Below are positions 1 to 6,823 of a stretch of 10,137 nt of DNA, piece by piece. The position numbers and the translations under genes are program-made. Below the pieces are notes generated by a model. That model ran no database searches. It had not been told where the DNA came from and was given only the letters and a program-made list of their open reading frames with translations. Every line of letters begins with the position of its first letter. Position 1 is the first letter of the stretch. Source of the DNA: Gemmatimonadota bacterium (lineage in GTDB: Bacteria > Gemmatimonadota > Gemmatimonadetes > Gemmatimonadales > GWC2-71-9); contig JAEHDT010000119.1 in the NCBI GenBank assembly GCA_016880225.1, positions 1-10,137 on the forward strand. The letters are read 5' to 3'.

Positions 1-224
1 CTGGGCGCCTGATCCGCGAGCACGGGAAACAGGGCGGCCTCTTCGCTCTCGTTGTGCGCGCGCACGGCGGTCGTGAGAATCGTGAGGACCTCACGCACCG
101 TCGCCAGGTGTGGCTCCGGCGGCGCCCGGGCCTCGAGCGCCAGCGCCGCCAGCTCGAGCCTCAGCAGCGCGGCGAGCGCCTCCCGATGCTCCGCCTCCAG
201 TCTGCGTAGCGGGTCGCCGCTCAC
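1..224 (-). CDS. Hemerythrin-like (HHE) domain protein, 3' end outside window
   Basis: Reading from a GTG at 224-222, the minus strand gives 74 residues before the window ends, so the C-terminus is missing. The visible part is two amphipathic helices: an early EAEHREAL segment and, near residues 58-69, HNESEEAALFPVL. Histidines and carboxylates spaced this way are typical of the HHE/hemerythrin fold, which binds a di-iron centre and often senses, carries or scavenges O2 or NO. The GTG overlaps the stop of the upstream dehydrogenase gene (GTGA), so the protein is translated as the last visible member of the benzoyl-CoA operon. No strong Shine-Dalgarno precedes it, which fits translational coupling. 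I infer a role in oxygen sensing or protection of the oxygen-sensitive reductase. The family is fairly sure, but the role is a guess and only two metal-ligand helices can be seen. Confidence 0.72.
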   Translation of the reverse strand, partial: MSGDPLRRLEAEHREALAALLRLELAALALEARAPPEPHLATVREVLTILTTAVRAHNESEEAALFPVLADQAP

Positions 225-1243
225 GGCGTCACGACCCAACGGACCCCCTCGCCGCGCCGCAGCCGGTCCAGCCCATCGTTGATTTCCTCGAGCGCCACGG
301 TGCCGCTCACGATCGGCTCGAGCTTGATCTTGCCGGCGCACACGAGCCGGAGGATCTCGGGGTACTCTCCCGCGCCGCACCCCAGGCTGCCCGCGATCTC
401 GAGCTCGTAGTACATCAGCCGCGCAGCCGAAAGGGTCACGGGCTCTCTGGAGTACCCGATCACGCACAGCCGCCCGCCGCGCTTGAGCAGGCCGAACGCC
501 AGCTCGATGGTGGCGGGCGAGCCGATCGCTTCGAACGCGACGTCCACCCCGCCGTCGGTGAGCTTGCGGACCGCCTTGTCCACACGCTCGACGGCGCCCG
601 GATTGACCGTTTCCGCGGCGCCAAGCACGCGGGCCAGCGCGAGGCGCTCTTCGTTCACATCTACCGCGACCACACGCGCGCCGGCAGCAGTGGCACACTG
701 GATCACGTTGAGCCCGACGCCACCGCACCCCACCACGGCGACGGCGTCACCCATCCGCACGCGCCCGCGGTGCTTGACGGCGTGATACGGGGTCGAGATC
801 GCGTCCGCGATCACGCAGGCACGCTCGAGCGGGATGCCGGCCGGGACGGGGACGAGGTCCTTGCCCCGCACCGCGACGTACTCGGCGTACGCTCCGTCCA
901 CGTTGTTGCCCAGCATCACGAGGTTGCTGCAGAGATTCTCCCGGCCCTGGCGGCAGAAGCCGCAGTGCCCGCACGACAGCACTGCGGGGATGAGCACGCG
1001 ATCACCCATGCTCCAGGCGTCGCTCCCGGGGCCGAGCGCGGCGACGGTGCCCGCCGCCTCGTGCCCGAGAATGAGCGGCGGTGGCTTGAACGTCTCGACG
1101 CCGTGGTCGATGTAGTGGAGATCCGTGTGGCACAGCCCGCAGCCCGCGACCCGGACGAGCACTTCGCCCGCCGCGGGCGTGGGGGTCGGCACGTCGGCGA
1201 GCTCGAGCGGGCGATGGGGCCCGCGGAACAGCGCGGCTCTCAT
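221..1243 (-). CDS. had: 6-hydroxycyclohex-1-ene-1-carbonyl-CoA dehydrogenase (zinc-type MDR)
   Basis: A 340-residue zinc-dependent medium-chain dehydrogenase. The catalytic zinc site is visible as Cys38 (GCGLCHTD) and His61 (GHEAAG). The structural zinc site is Cys91, Cys94, Cys97 and Cys105. The Rossmann motif GCGGVG lies at 172-177, and Asp195 at the end of the second beta strand points to NAD+. Family members of this kind (Had) oxidise 6-hydroxycyclohex-1-ene-1-carbonyl-CoA to the 6-oxo compound in anaerobic benzoyl-CoA degradation, and the neighbouring reductase, Dch and Oah genes support that role. It is slightly shorter than the roughly 368-residue Thauera enzyme. The ATG at 1243 is chosen because an excellent GGAGG lies six bases upstream and it overlaps the previous stop as ATGA. 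The frame stays open upstream without homology. The stop overlaps the GTG of the hemerythrin gene. Substrate assignment is from context; a generic alcohol dehydrogenase is the alternative. Confidence 0.85.
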   Translation of the reverse strand: MRAALFRGPHRPLELADVPTPTPAAGEVLVRVAGCGLCHTDLHYIDHGVETFKPPPLILGHEAAGTVAALGPGSDAWSMGDRVLIPAVLSCGHCGFCRQGRENLCSNLVMLGNNVDGAYAEYVAVRGKDLVPVPAGIPLERACVIADAISTPYHAVKHRGRVRMGDAVAVVGCGGVGLNVIQCATAAGARVVAVDVNEERLALARVLGAAETVNPGAVERVDKAVRKLTDGGVDVAFEAIGSPATIELAFGLLKRGGRLCVIGYSREPVTLSAARLMYYELEIAGSLGCGAGEYPEILRLVCAGKIKLEPIVSGTVALEEINDGLDRLRRGEGVRWVVTP

Positions 1244-2061
1244 GCGCTCCCTCCGGCTGCGGCCTCGGTCGCGAGGCGGCTGAGGCGGCGCTGCCCCAGC
1301 AGCGCGGCGCCGAACGCCGCGGTGAACTGCACCAGCTCGTCCGGCGGCACGTTGACGGCCGCTCCCAGCGCGCGGCGGATCACGTCCACCATACGCTCGA
1401 AGCGCAGGATCCCCCCGATCAGCGTGTACTCGGGCTCGAGACGCACGCGCTTCATCAGCTGCACCGAGCGGTCCACCAGCGAGACGATGGCGCCGTGCAT
1501 GATGTCGGCCGGCGCCGCGCCTTCGGACAGCTGGTTGATGACCTCCGACTCGGCGAACACGGCGCACACGCCGGAGATCGGCACGGGGTTCTTGGACGTC
1601 GCGACGAGCGGCCCGATCTCCGCCGTGGTGTAGCCCATATAGCGCGCCGTCTTTTCGAGGAACGCGCCGGTGCCAGCCGCGCACTTGTCGTTCAGCCGGA
1701 AGCTCTGGACCTTGCCGTCGGCGCCGAGCCGGCTCGCCTTCATGGTTTGGCCGCCCACGTCCAGGACGGTTCGCGTCCCCGGGAAGAGGTGCCTCGCGCC
1801 GCGCCCCGCTGCCGTCAAGTCGGTGACGGCGACGTCGCCGATCGCCGTCTGGTGGCGGCCGAACCCCGTCGTCACGATGTAGTCCACGTCCGAGCGGGCG
1901 AGGCCCGCGGCGTCGAGAGCGCGCCCGAAGGCCCGTTCCGTCGCCTGCGCCAGCTTGAACCCGGTCGGCTCCATCGCCCGCCCCAAGATCGTCCCGTCGG
2001 GGGCGACGACCACGGCCTTGGTGTAGGTGGAGCCGATGTCGATGCCGGCGGTGCGGGTCAT
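1240..2061 (-). CDS. bcrD: Benzoyl-CoA reductase activase subunit, BcrD/BzdP-like
   Basis: A 273-residue ASKHA-fold ATPase of the BadF/BadG/BcrA/BcrD/HgdC family. The phosphate-1 motif GIDIGSTYTK begins at residue 6 and DVGGQ at 101-105. Cys127 (NDKCAAGTG) and Cys166 (SGVCAVFAESE) are placed as the two ligands each subunit gives to the bridging [4Fe-4S] cluster of such activases. With its partner it would couple ATP hydrolysis to one-electron transfer into the catalytic BcrBC half. The AVFAESEVINQLSEG stretch resembles Thauera BcrD more than BcrA. Two sites differ from the partner: Thr106 stands where it has Asp (GGQD), and the adenosine loop reads IGGILRF instead of TGGVTKN. Its ATP site may therefore be weaker or regulatory. 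The ATG at 2061 has a GGGAGGG ribosome site and overlaps the preceding stop as ATGA. Family is certain; the D (delta) assignment is probable. Confidence 0.85.
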   Translation of the reverse strand: MTRTAGIDIGSTYTKAVVVAPDGTILGRAMEPTGFKLAQATERAFGRALDAAGLARSDVDYIVTTGFGRHQTAIGDVAVTDLTAAGRGARHLFPGTRTVLDVGGQTMKASRLGADGKVQSFRLNDKCAAGTGAFLEKTARYMGYTTAEIGPLVATSKNPVPISGVCAVFAESEVINQLSEGAAPADIMHGAIVSLVDRSVQLMKRVRLEPEYTLIGGILRFERMVDVIRRALGAAVNVPPDELVQFTAAFGAALLGQRRLSRLATEAAAGGSA

Positions 2062-2876
2062 GCACCCTCCCGTGCGGGGGACGCGGGCGCGCGGCCAGCT
2101 GCGATGCGGTCGAGGGCGAACAGCGCCGCGCCGATCGCCCCGATGAAGTGCGCGTCGTCGCTCACGTTGACGGTCAGGCCGAGCCGCCGATTCAGCGTCT
2201 CCACCATGGCGCGGTTCTTCGTGACGCCGCCGGTGAACGTGACCTCTTCCTCGATGCCCACCCGGCGCAACAGGCCGATCGAGCGCGCGGCGATCGACTC
2301 GTGCACGCCGAGCAGGATGTCCTCGATCTTCTTGCCCTTGCCGAGCCACGAGAGCACCTCCGACTCGGCGAACACCGTGCAGGTGGTGCTGATCTTCACG
2401 GCGCGCTCGCCCTTGAGCGCCGTGGGCCCGAGCTCGGCGAGCGGGAGGTCGAGCGCCACGGCGGCGGCGCCGAGGAACCGGCCGGTCCCGGCGGCGCATT
2501 TGTCGTTCATGCAGAAGTCCACGATCTCGCCGCTCGGCGCCACGCGGATCGCCTTGGTGTCCTGCCCGCCCATGTCGAGCACCGTACGCGTGCGCGGGAA
2601 CAGCTGCACGGCGCCGCGCGCGTGGCAGCTGATCTCGGTGACCTGGGCATTGCCGAACGTGACCTTGTAGCGGCCGTACCCGGTACCGACCACGAACTCC
2701 ACCTCTTCCTCGCGCAGGTCGCCGCTCGCGAGCGCCTCGCGGAACGCGGTGTCCGCCGCGCGCATCACGTTGGCGCCGGTCTCGGTGAGCGACCGGCCCA
2801 CGATGCGCCTGGTCTCATCGAGCACGATCGCCTTGGTTTGCGTGGAGCCGACGTCCACGCCCGCCGCGTACGCCAT
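2058..2876 (-). CDS. bcrA: Benzoyl-CoA reductase activase subunit, BcrA/BzdQ-like
   Basis: A 272-residue ASKHA ATPase, second half of the reductase activase. Visible motifs are GVDVGSTQTK (6-15), VVGTGYGR (62-69), TEISCHARGA (80-89), DMGGQDTK (101-108), NDKCAAGTGRF with Cys127, TTCTVFAESE with Cys166, and TGGVTKN (215-221). Cys127 and Cys166 fit the pair that holds the subunit-bridging [4Fe-4S] cluster in 2-hydroxyglutaryl-CoA dehydratase activase HgdC and its relatives. All ATP-site motifs are intact. At 272 residues it is far shorter than Thauera BcrA (about 440) and matches the short subunits of Azoarcus-type (BzdQ) and methylbenzoyl-CoA reductase systems. The ATG at 2876 has a perfect TAGGAGG ribosome site five bases upstream whose TAG is the stop of the upstream gene, which argues for strong coupled translation. 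An activase of a 2-hydroxyacyl-CoA dehydratase is the main alternative, but the flanking dch/oah/had genes disfavour it. Confidence 0.88.
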   Translation of the reverse strand: MAYAAGVDVGSTQTKAIVLDETRRIVGRSLTETGANVMRAADTAFREALASGDLREEEVEFVVGTGYGRYKVTFGNAQVTEISCHARGAVQLFPRTRTVLDMGGQDTKAIRVAPSGEIVDFCMNDKCAAGTGRFLGAAAVALDLPLAELGPTALKGERAVKISTTCTVFAESEVLSWLGKGKKIEDILLGVHESIAARSIGLLRRVGIEEEVTFTGGVTKNRAMVETLNRRLGLTVNVSDDAHFIGAIGAALFALDRIAAGRAPASPAREGA

Positions 2877-2885
2877 CGGTGCCTC

Positions 2886-4181
2886 CTACGACGCCGCCGC
2901 CTGGTGGCGGCGCGCCCCGAGTCCCTCGAAGAACGCATCGACGCGATTCTTCATCTGCGCCTCCGATACCACGCGCCGGTCCATCATGTCGGACTCGACG
3001 AACAGGCTGGGGATGTCCCGCCGCGCCATGAGCGCGCGCCGCGTGTCGGCGAGCCCCGTCGACACGGTGCGGCAGCTCTTGATGGGGTGGTACACGATCC
3101 CGTCCGCGGCGTGGGTGTCGATCATCTCGACCAGCGCGTCGGTCTGGAAGAACATGCTGTCCATGGCGTGACGCACGCCGAGCAACACGCCCTCCGCCAG
3201 GCTCTCGATGGGCCGCGCCAGGTCGTACACGAAACCCAGATTGGCGCCGCCCGAGGCGAACCGCAGGTACGTGGAGTTCACGAACACGCCGCCCCAGTCG
3301 GTGAACAGCTCGCCGAAGCGCCGGAAGATCGGGTAGCACGGCACTCCGACGAAAACGAGGCGCCACCGCTCCTCGATGGTCGTGCCGATGCCGTGGGCTG
3401 CCTTGTAGGCCATCTCCTCGACCAGGTCGCGGAAGAACGCAGCGCCTTCGGGCGTGCCGCGGAAGCCGTTCGCGACGCCGAGGTAGATCGTGCCGTCGGA
3501 CAGCGCGTTGAAGACGGCGGGCCGGCTGCGGTTCAGCTCCAGCACCCGTTGCCAGCCGGTGGTGAGCTCGTTGGCATGGCGCAGGTGCTCGCGCAGTCGG
3601 TCCACGTCGAAGCGCTGCCCCGACACCCGCTCGCACAGCGTGATCAGCTCGCCGAGCTGCGCCTCCACGTAGCGCCGGTCGCGCTCGAAGTCGTCGCCGC
3701 CGCGCGGGCTCGCGAGCCCCGCGCCGCGCGATCCGGGCACGTCGAGCGTGAACAGCGGCATCCCGTACATCCGCTCCCAGATCTCCCCCCACTTGATGTA
3801 GGTGTTGCAGGCATTGGTGCAGATCGCGAGCGCCGGCTTGGGGATCTTGCCCATCGGGTGCGCGCCACCCCGCAACTGGGTGGCCACGTCGGCCTTCACG
3901 TAACCGCAGATGTCGGGCGAGTAGCCGTAGTTCTCGGCCTCGTTCAAGTACTCGTGCGCCACGCGCCGCACCGCCGCCTGAAGCGAGTTGATCTCCGGGA
4001 ACACGATCGGGAAGTCGAACACCCGCAACAGCTCGGCGAGGCTCCCCATCACGAACACATAAGCCGCGCCGCGACCCTGCTCGGCCGCCGCGGAGAGGCC
4101 CTGGAACCAGTCGCGGAACAACTGCGCTCCAGCGGCGTTACCCCGCCCCACGATACCCGCGTTCGTCACCGGCGTCGTCAT
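2886..4181 (-). CDS. bcrB: Benzoyl-CoA reductase catalytic subunit, BcrB/BzdO-like
   Basis: A 431-residue member of the HgdB/BcrB/BcrC (2-hydroxyacyl-CoA dehydratase D-component) family. With the preceding subunit it forms the catalytic heterodimer that binds benzoyl-CoA and an active-site [4Fe-4S] cluster and receives electrons from the activase. Cysteines lie at 92 (SPDICGYVK), 121 and 125 (ICTNACNTYIKWGE), 183, 282 (VGVPCYP) and 370 (HPIKSCRTVS); those in the 92-125 region and at 282 and 370 fall in segments conserved in BcrB/BzdO-type proteins. Length agrees with BcrB/BzdO (about 430-440) and not with the shorter C/N subunit. No signal peptide or membrane segment is seen, as expected for a cytoplasmic enzyme. 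The ATG at 4181 follows the upstream stop by 7 nt, with TGAGG just before it. The TAG stop is part of the next gene's ribosome site. Substrate could be benzoyl-CoA or a substituted benzoyl-CoA. Confidence 0.88.
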   Translation of the reverse strand: MTTPVTNAGIVGRGNAAGAQLFRDWFQGLSAAAEQGRGAAYVFVMGSLAELLRVFDFPIVFPEINSLQAAVRRVAHEYLNEAENYGYSPDICGYVKADVATQLRGGAHPMGKIPKPALAICTNACNTYIKWGEIWERMYGMPLFTLDVPGSRGAGLASPRGGDDFERDRRYVEAQLGELITLCERVSGQRFDVDRLREHLRHANELTTGWQRVLELNRSRPAVFNALSDGTIYLGVANGFRGTPEGAAFFRDLVEEMAYKAAHGIGTTIEERWRLVFVGVPCYPIFRRFGELFTDWGGVFVNSTYLRFASGGANLGFVYDLARPIESLAEGVLLGVRHAMDSMFFQTDALVEMIDTHAADGIVYHPIKSCRTVSTGLADTRRALMARRDIPSLFVESDMMDRRVVSEAQMKNRVDAFFEGLGARRHQAAAS

Positions 4182-4188
4182 GGTCGCC

Positions 4189-5355
4189 TCAATCGAACAG
4201 CAGGTTCTCGACGAACGTCTCGAGCTGGATCTCGAGCTGATCGAAGCTCGTCATGTTTTCCTCGAACTCGCTCACGAAGTACGGGATGCCCCGCCCGTCG
4301 AGCGCGCGGGTGTGGACCACCAGCTCCTCCAGCCCCGGCTCGCACATTTTGGCCGACATGAGGATCGCCGCCTGCGCCCGGGCTCCGTCCAGCCGCTCGA
4401 GCAGCATGCGGTCCTTCGGCTTGCGCAGGTCGTGCTGCACCGGGCTGTGCGCCGAGTGGTCCACGTACGCGCGGGCGAGATTCGCCAGCGGGTCGCCTAC
4501 TGCGGGAACGTCGTCCGTGATCCAGCGCAAGCCGATGAGGAGATCGTCGTCCACGACGTAGCACGAGCGCGCGATGACGCGGAGCAGGTCGAGCGGGGGC
4601 TGCTCGCAGAAGCCGCCCTCCAGGATCACCCGGATCCTGTCCTGGCGTGGCGCGGCGCGCTGCTCGAGCAGCGGCAACACGGCGTGCAGCACGTCGTTGT
4701 GCTCCTCGCGCGGGATGAGCCCGCCCAGCGCCACGAGCGCGTACGCCTCGTCCGCCGCCACGAGCCACGGGCGGTCGCGCTTCAACGCATACAGCGCACG
4801 CAGCAGCCGACGGTTCTCGTTGAAGACCGTGATGGAGCCACGCAGGTCGTCGTCGGTCACCGGCCGCCCCGCGATCTCCTCGACCGCCCGGCGCAGCCGG
4901 TCGTACTCGTCGCGCAGGTACGCCGCCGCCGCCGCCGAATTCGGGTTCTGCGGCAGATAGAGGATCCGGCACGGGTAGGTGACGTTACGGCCCCACACGC
5001 CGGCGAGGTTGCGCGCCGCGTCGCAGATCGGGTGTGTCACGAACAGCTCGAGCTTCACGCGCCCGGACAGCGCCAGCTCGAGCGACGTCTTGATGATCGA
5101 GCACAGATACGAGCCGAAATGCGACTCCGCCTGCGTCGGCTCGACCGGCGCGCCGCGCAGCTTGAGCGGCAGCAGCCCCGCGGCATGAGCGATCTCCTCG
5201 GGGAAATAGACCTGGAAGTGCCCCACCACCTTGCCGCCTGCCTCACGCCAGCGCCGCACGGTGGGAAAGTCGGCGTCTTCCACGAGCTCGCGAGCGTGGT
5301 ACAGGATCCGCTCGAGCGGCTGGCCCTGCCAGTCCGGGAAAACCGCGGTGCTCAC
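4189..5355 (-). CDS. bcrC: Benzoyl-CoA reductase catalytic subunit, BcrC/BzdN-like
   Basis: A 388-residue second member of the HgdB/BcrB/BcrC family, here the smaller catalytic subunit. Landmarks are GKVVGHFQVYFPEEIAHAAG near 41-60, Cys85 (SYLCSIIKT), Cys111 (THPICDAARN), Cys129 (YPCRILYLPQ), Cys250 (EGGFCEQPP), Cys265, Cys338 (SAKMCEPGLEE) and an ENMTSFDQLEIQ stretch at 367-378. These segments and the length (about 380-390) are characteristic of BcrC/BzdN. It should contribute cluster ligands and part of the benzoyl-CoA pocket in the BcrBC dimer. Two GTG starts are possible: 5367, or 5355, which overlaps the dch stop as GTGA. I chose 5355 because four other junctions in this operon overlap by exactly 4 nt in the same way. 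The ribosome site (GGGCGG) is weak. The stop is 7 nt before the next ATG. Family is sure, the exact start less so. Confidence 0.87.
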   Translation of the reverse strand: MSTAVFPDWQGQPLERILYHARELVEDADFPTVRRWREAGGKVVGHFQVYFPEEIAHAAGLLPLKLRGAPVEPTQAESHFGSYLCSIIKTSLELALSGRVKLELFVTHPICDAARNLAGVWGRNVTYPCRILYLPQNPNSAAAAAYLRDEYDRLRRAVEEIAGRPVTDDDLRGSITVFNENRRLLRALYALKRDRPWLVAADEAYALVALGGLIPREEHNDVLHAVLPLLEQRAAPRQDRIRVILEGGFCEQPPLDLLRVIARSCYVVDDDLLIGLRWITDDVPAVGDPLANLARAYVDHSAHSPVQHDLRKPKDRMLLERLDGARAQAAILMSAKMCEPGLEELVVHTRALDGRGIPYFVSEFEENMTSFDQLEIQLETFVENLLFD

Positions 5356-6110
5356 CGGTCCGCCCACGCGGGTGTCCGTTTCTCGACGAACGCGAGCAGC
5401 CCCTCGAGCGCGTCCTGCGTCGTCATCACGCCGTGCAGATAGAGCTCGCCCTGGCCGCGCAGCGCCGCGGCACTCGCCGCCGCCTCGCCCCCTCGCAACG
5501 CCCGCTTGGCGAGGCGCAGCACGGCGGCCGAATGCCGGGCGATCCGGTCCGCGACCGCGGCGACCGCGGCCGCCAGCTCGCCGTCCGCCGCCACCCGGCG
5601 CACCAACCCGACGCTGGCCGCCTCAGCGGCGGTGATGGGATCGCCGCCGTACACCAGCTCGGCCGCGACCGCGCGGCCGACGCGCGCCGGGAGGAGGGCG
5701 CACGCCGCCGGCGGAATCACGCCGAGCAGGATCTCCGGCTGGCCAAACACCGCGCCCTCGCCAGCCACGATGATGTCCGCGGCCTGCACCAGCTCGAATC
5801 CGCCGCCCAGACAGCGGCCCTGCACGGCGGCGACGACCGGCAGCGGGAACGCGTCGAGCATGGCGACCGTGTCCATGAACTCGGGGATCAGCGCCGCGTG
5901 CTCGGGCGGCAAGTGCTCGCGCACATCGGCGCCCGCGGAGAAGTGCTTGCCCGCGCCCGAGAGCAGTAGCACCCGCAGCCGCGGCTCGACCGCGAGCGCG
6001 GCCAGCTCGGCGCGCAGCCGCCCGAGCACCTCGCGAGTGAGAATGTTGAGCGGCGGGTTGTCCAGGGTGAGCCGGCCGACGGCGCCGTCGAGCGAGCGGG
6101 TGACGGTCAT
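5352..6110 (-). CDS. dch: Cyclohexa-1,5-diene-1-carbonyl-CoA hydratase
   Basis: A 252-residue crotonase-fold protein close to the usual Dch length (about 258). The oxyanion-hole segments are HFSAGADVREH (56-66) and RCLGGGFEL (99-107). Both crotonase acid/base glutamates are present, Glu106 and Glu126 (FGQPEILLG). Past these, VIPPAACALLP differs from ordinary crotonases (GTIPGAGGTQ), and the C-terminal LYLHGVMTTQDALEGL...EKRTPAW closely resembles the Thauera Dch tail as I remember it. The enzyme adds water to the dienoyl-CoA made by benzoyl-CoA reductase, giving 6-hydroxycyclohex-1-ene-1-carbonyl-CoA. The ATG at 6110 is preceded by GGAG seven bases upstream and overlaps the SDR stop as ATGA. 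The frame runs open upstream to about 6959, but that part is the shadow of the SDR gene. The downstream reductase subunit starts inside its stop codon. A broader enoyl-CoA hydratase is the alternative; context makes Dch likely. Confidence 0.86.
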   Translation of the reverse strand: MTVTRSLDGAVGRLTLDNPPLNILTREVLGRLRAELAALAVEPRLRVLLLSGAGKHFSAGADVREHLPPEHAALIPEFMDTVAMLDAFPLPVVAAVQGRCLGGGFELVQAADIIVAGEGAVFGQPEILLGVIPPAACALLPARVGRAVAAELVYGGDPITAAEAASVGLVRRVAADGELAAAVAAVADRIARHSAAVLRLAKRALRGGEAAASAAALRGQGELYLHGVMTTQDALEGLLAFVEKRTPAWADR

Positions 6111-6823
6111 GCGGGGACTCCGCCGAGCAGCTGGCCGCCGTCCACCGGCAGGACGGCGCCCGTGACGAACCCGGCGGCCTCGCCGCACAGGAACCGCACC
6201 ACGGCGGCCACGTCGCTCACGGTACCGAACCGGCCGAGCGGCGTGCGCGCTAGAGCGCGGGCGCGGACTCCCTCGGGGAGGTCGCGGGTCATCGCGGTGT
6301 CGATAAACCCGGGCGCCACGACGTTCACGGTCACCGCGTCGCGCGCCAGCTCGAGTGCCAGCGAGCGCGCCAGCCCCACCAGCCCGGCTTTCGCCGCCGC
6401 ATAGTTGGCCTGGCCGAACGAGCCGCGCAGGCCGTTGATGGAGCTGATGAACACCAGCCGCCCGCGGCCCGACTCGCGCAACGCCTGGGCCGCGGCGCGC
6501 GCGATATTGAACGCCCCCGTCAGGTTCACGGCCAGCACGTCGTCCCAGTCCGCATCGGACATCTTCCAGCTCACGCGGTCGCGGGTGATCCCCGCGGCGC
6601 AGACGACCCAGTCGAGGCCGCCGCGCTCCGCGAGCAGCCGCTCCACCGCCCCGTGCACGCGGGCGCAGTCTGCCACGTCCGCATCGAGCGTCAGGGCCGC
6701 CGCCCCCGCGCCGTCGGGGAAGGCGACGTCGAGCCCCGCCACCCACGCTTCGCTCGCGAGCCCGTCCACGATGGCGCGGCCGATACCCCGGCCCGCTCCG
6801 GTTACGAGAGCGGTGCGCCGCAT
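6107..6823 (-). CDS. SDR-family oxidoreductase, probable hydroxyacyl-CoA dehydrogenase
   Basis: A 238-residue classical short-chain dehydrogenase, FabG-like. The cofactor motif TGAGRGIG is at 8-15, and Asp32 after beta-2 suggests NAD(H) over NADP(H). CAAG is at 75-78, Asn100 in NLTGAF, and the catalytic set is Ser128, Tyr141 and Lys145 (YAAAK). No signal or membrane segment is present. It sits between the ring hydrolase and dienoyl-CoA hydratase genes, so its substrate is probably a CoA thioester of the pathway: either 6-hydroxycyclohex-1-ene-1-carbonyl-CoA, shared with the zinc enzyme encoded downstream, or 3-hydroxypimelyl-CoA after ring opening. Azoarcus-type bzd clusters also carry an SDR (BzdZ), an imperfect parallel. 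The ATG at 6823 lies within the last codons of oah (22-nt overlap) without a clear ribosome site, implying translational coupling. The stop overlaps the dch start. The SDR family is certain; the substrate is inference. Confidence 0.85.
   Translation of the reverse strand: MRRTALVTGAGRGIGRAIVDGLASEAWVAGLDVAFPDGAGAAALTLDADVADCARVHGAVERLLAERGGLDWVVCAAGITRDRVSWKMSDADWDDVLAVNLTGAFNIARAAAQALRESGRGRLVFISSINGLRGSFGQANYAAAKAGLVGLARSLALELARDAVTVNVVAPGFIDTAMTRDLPEGVRARALARTPLGRFGTVSDVAAVVRFLCGEAAGFVTGAVLPVDGGQLLGGVPA

Noticed and set aside
1244..2065. Upstream in-frame extension of had to about 614 residues
   Set aside because: The added part is the out-of-frame shadow of the activase gene; the ATG at 1243 has a strong ribosome site and begins the MDR fold. 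The same reasoning rejects the extensions of dch (to 6959), the SDR (to 7828) and the D-like activase (to 2499).
2148..4361. Very long plus-strand open frame opposite the reductase genes (also 110-1633 and 4180-5442)
   Set aside because: These lie antisense to clear enzyme genes, have low-complexity Arg/Ala/His-rich translations with no recognisable domain, and are what GC-rich codon bias produces on the opposite strand.
2058..5355. A 2-hydroxyacyl-CoA dehydratase instead of benzoyl-CoA reductase
   Set aside because: The families are homologous, but two different activase genes plus Dch, Oah and Had in the same operon fit the benzoyl-CoA pathway; dehydratases normally have one homodimeric activase.
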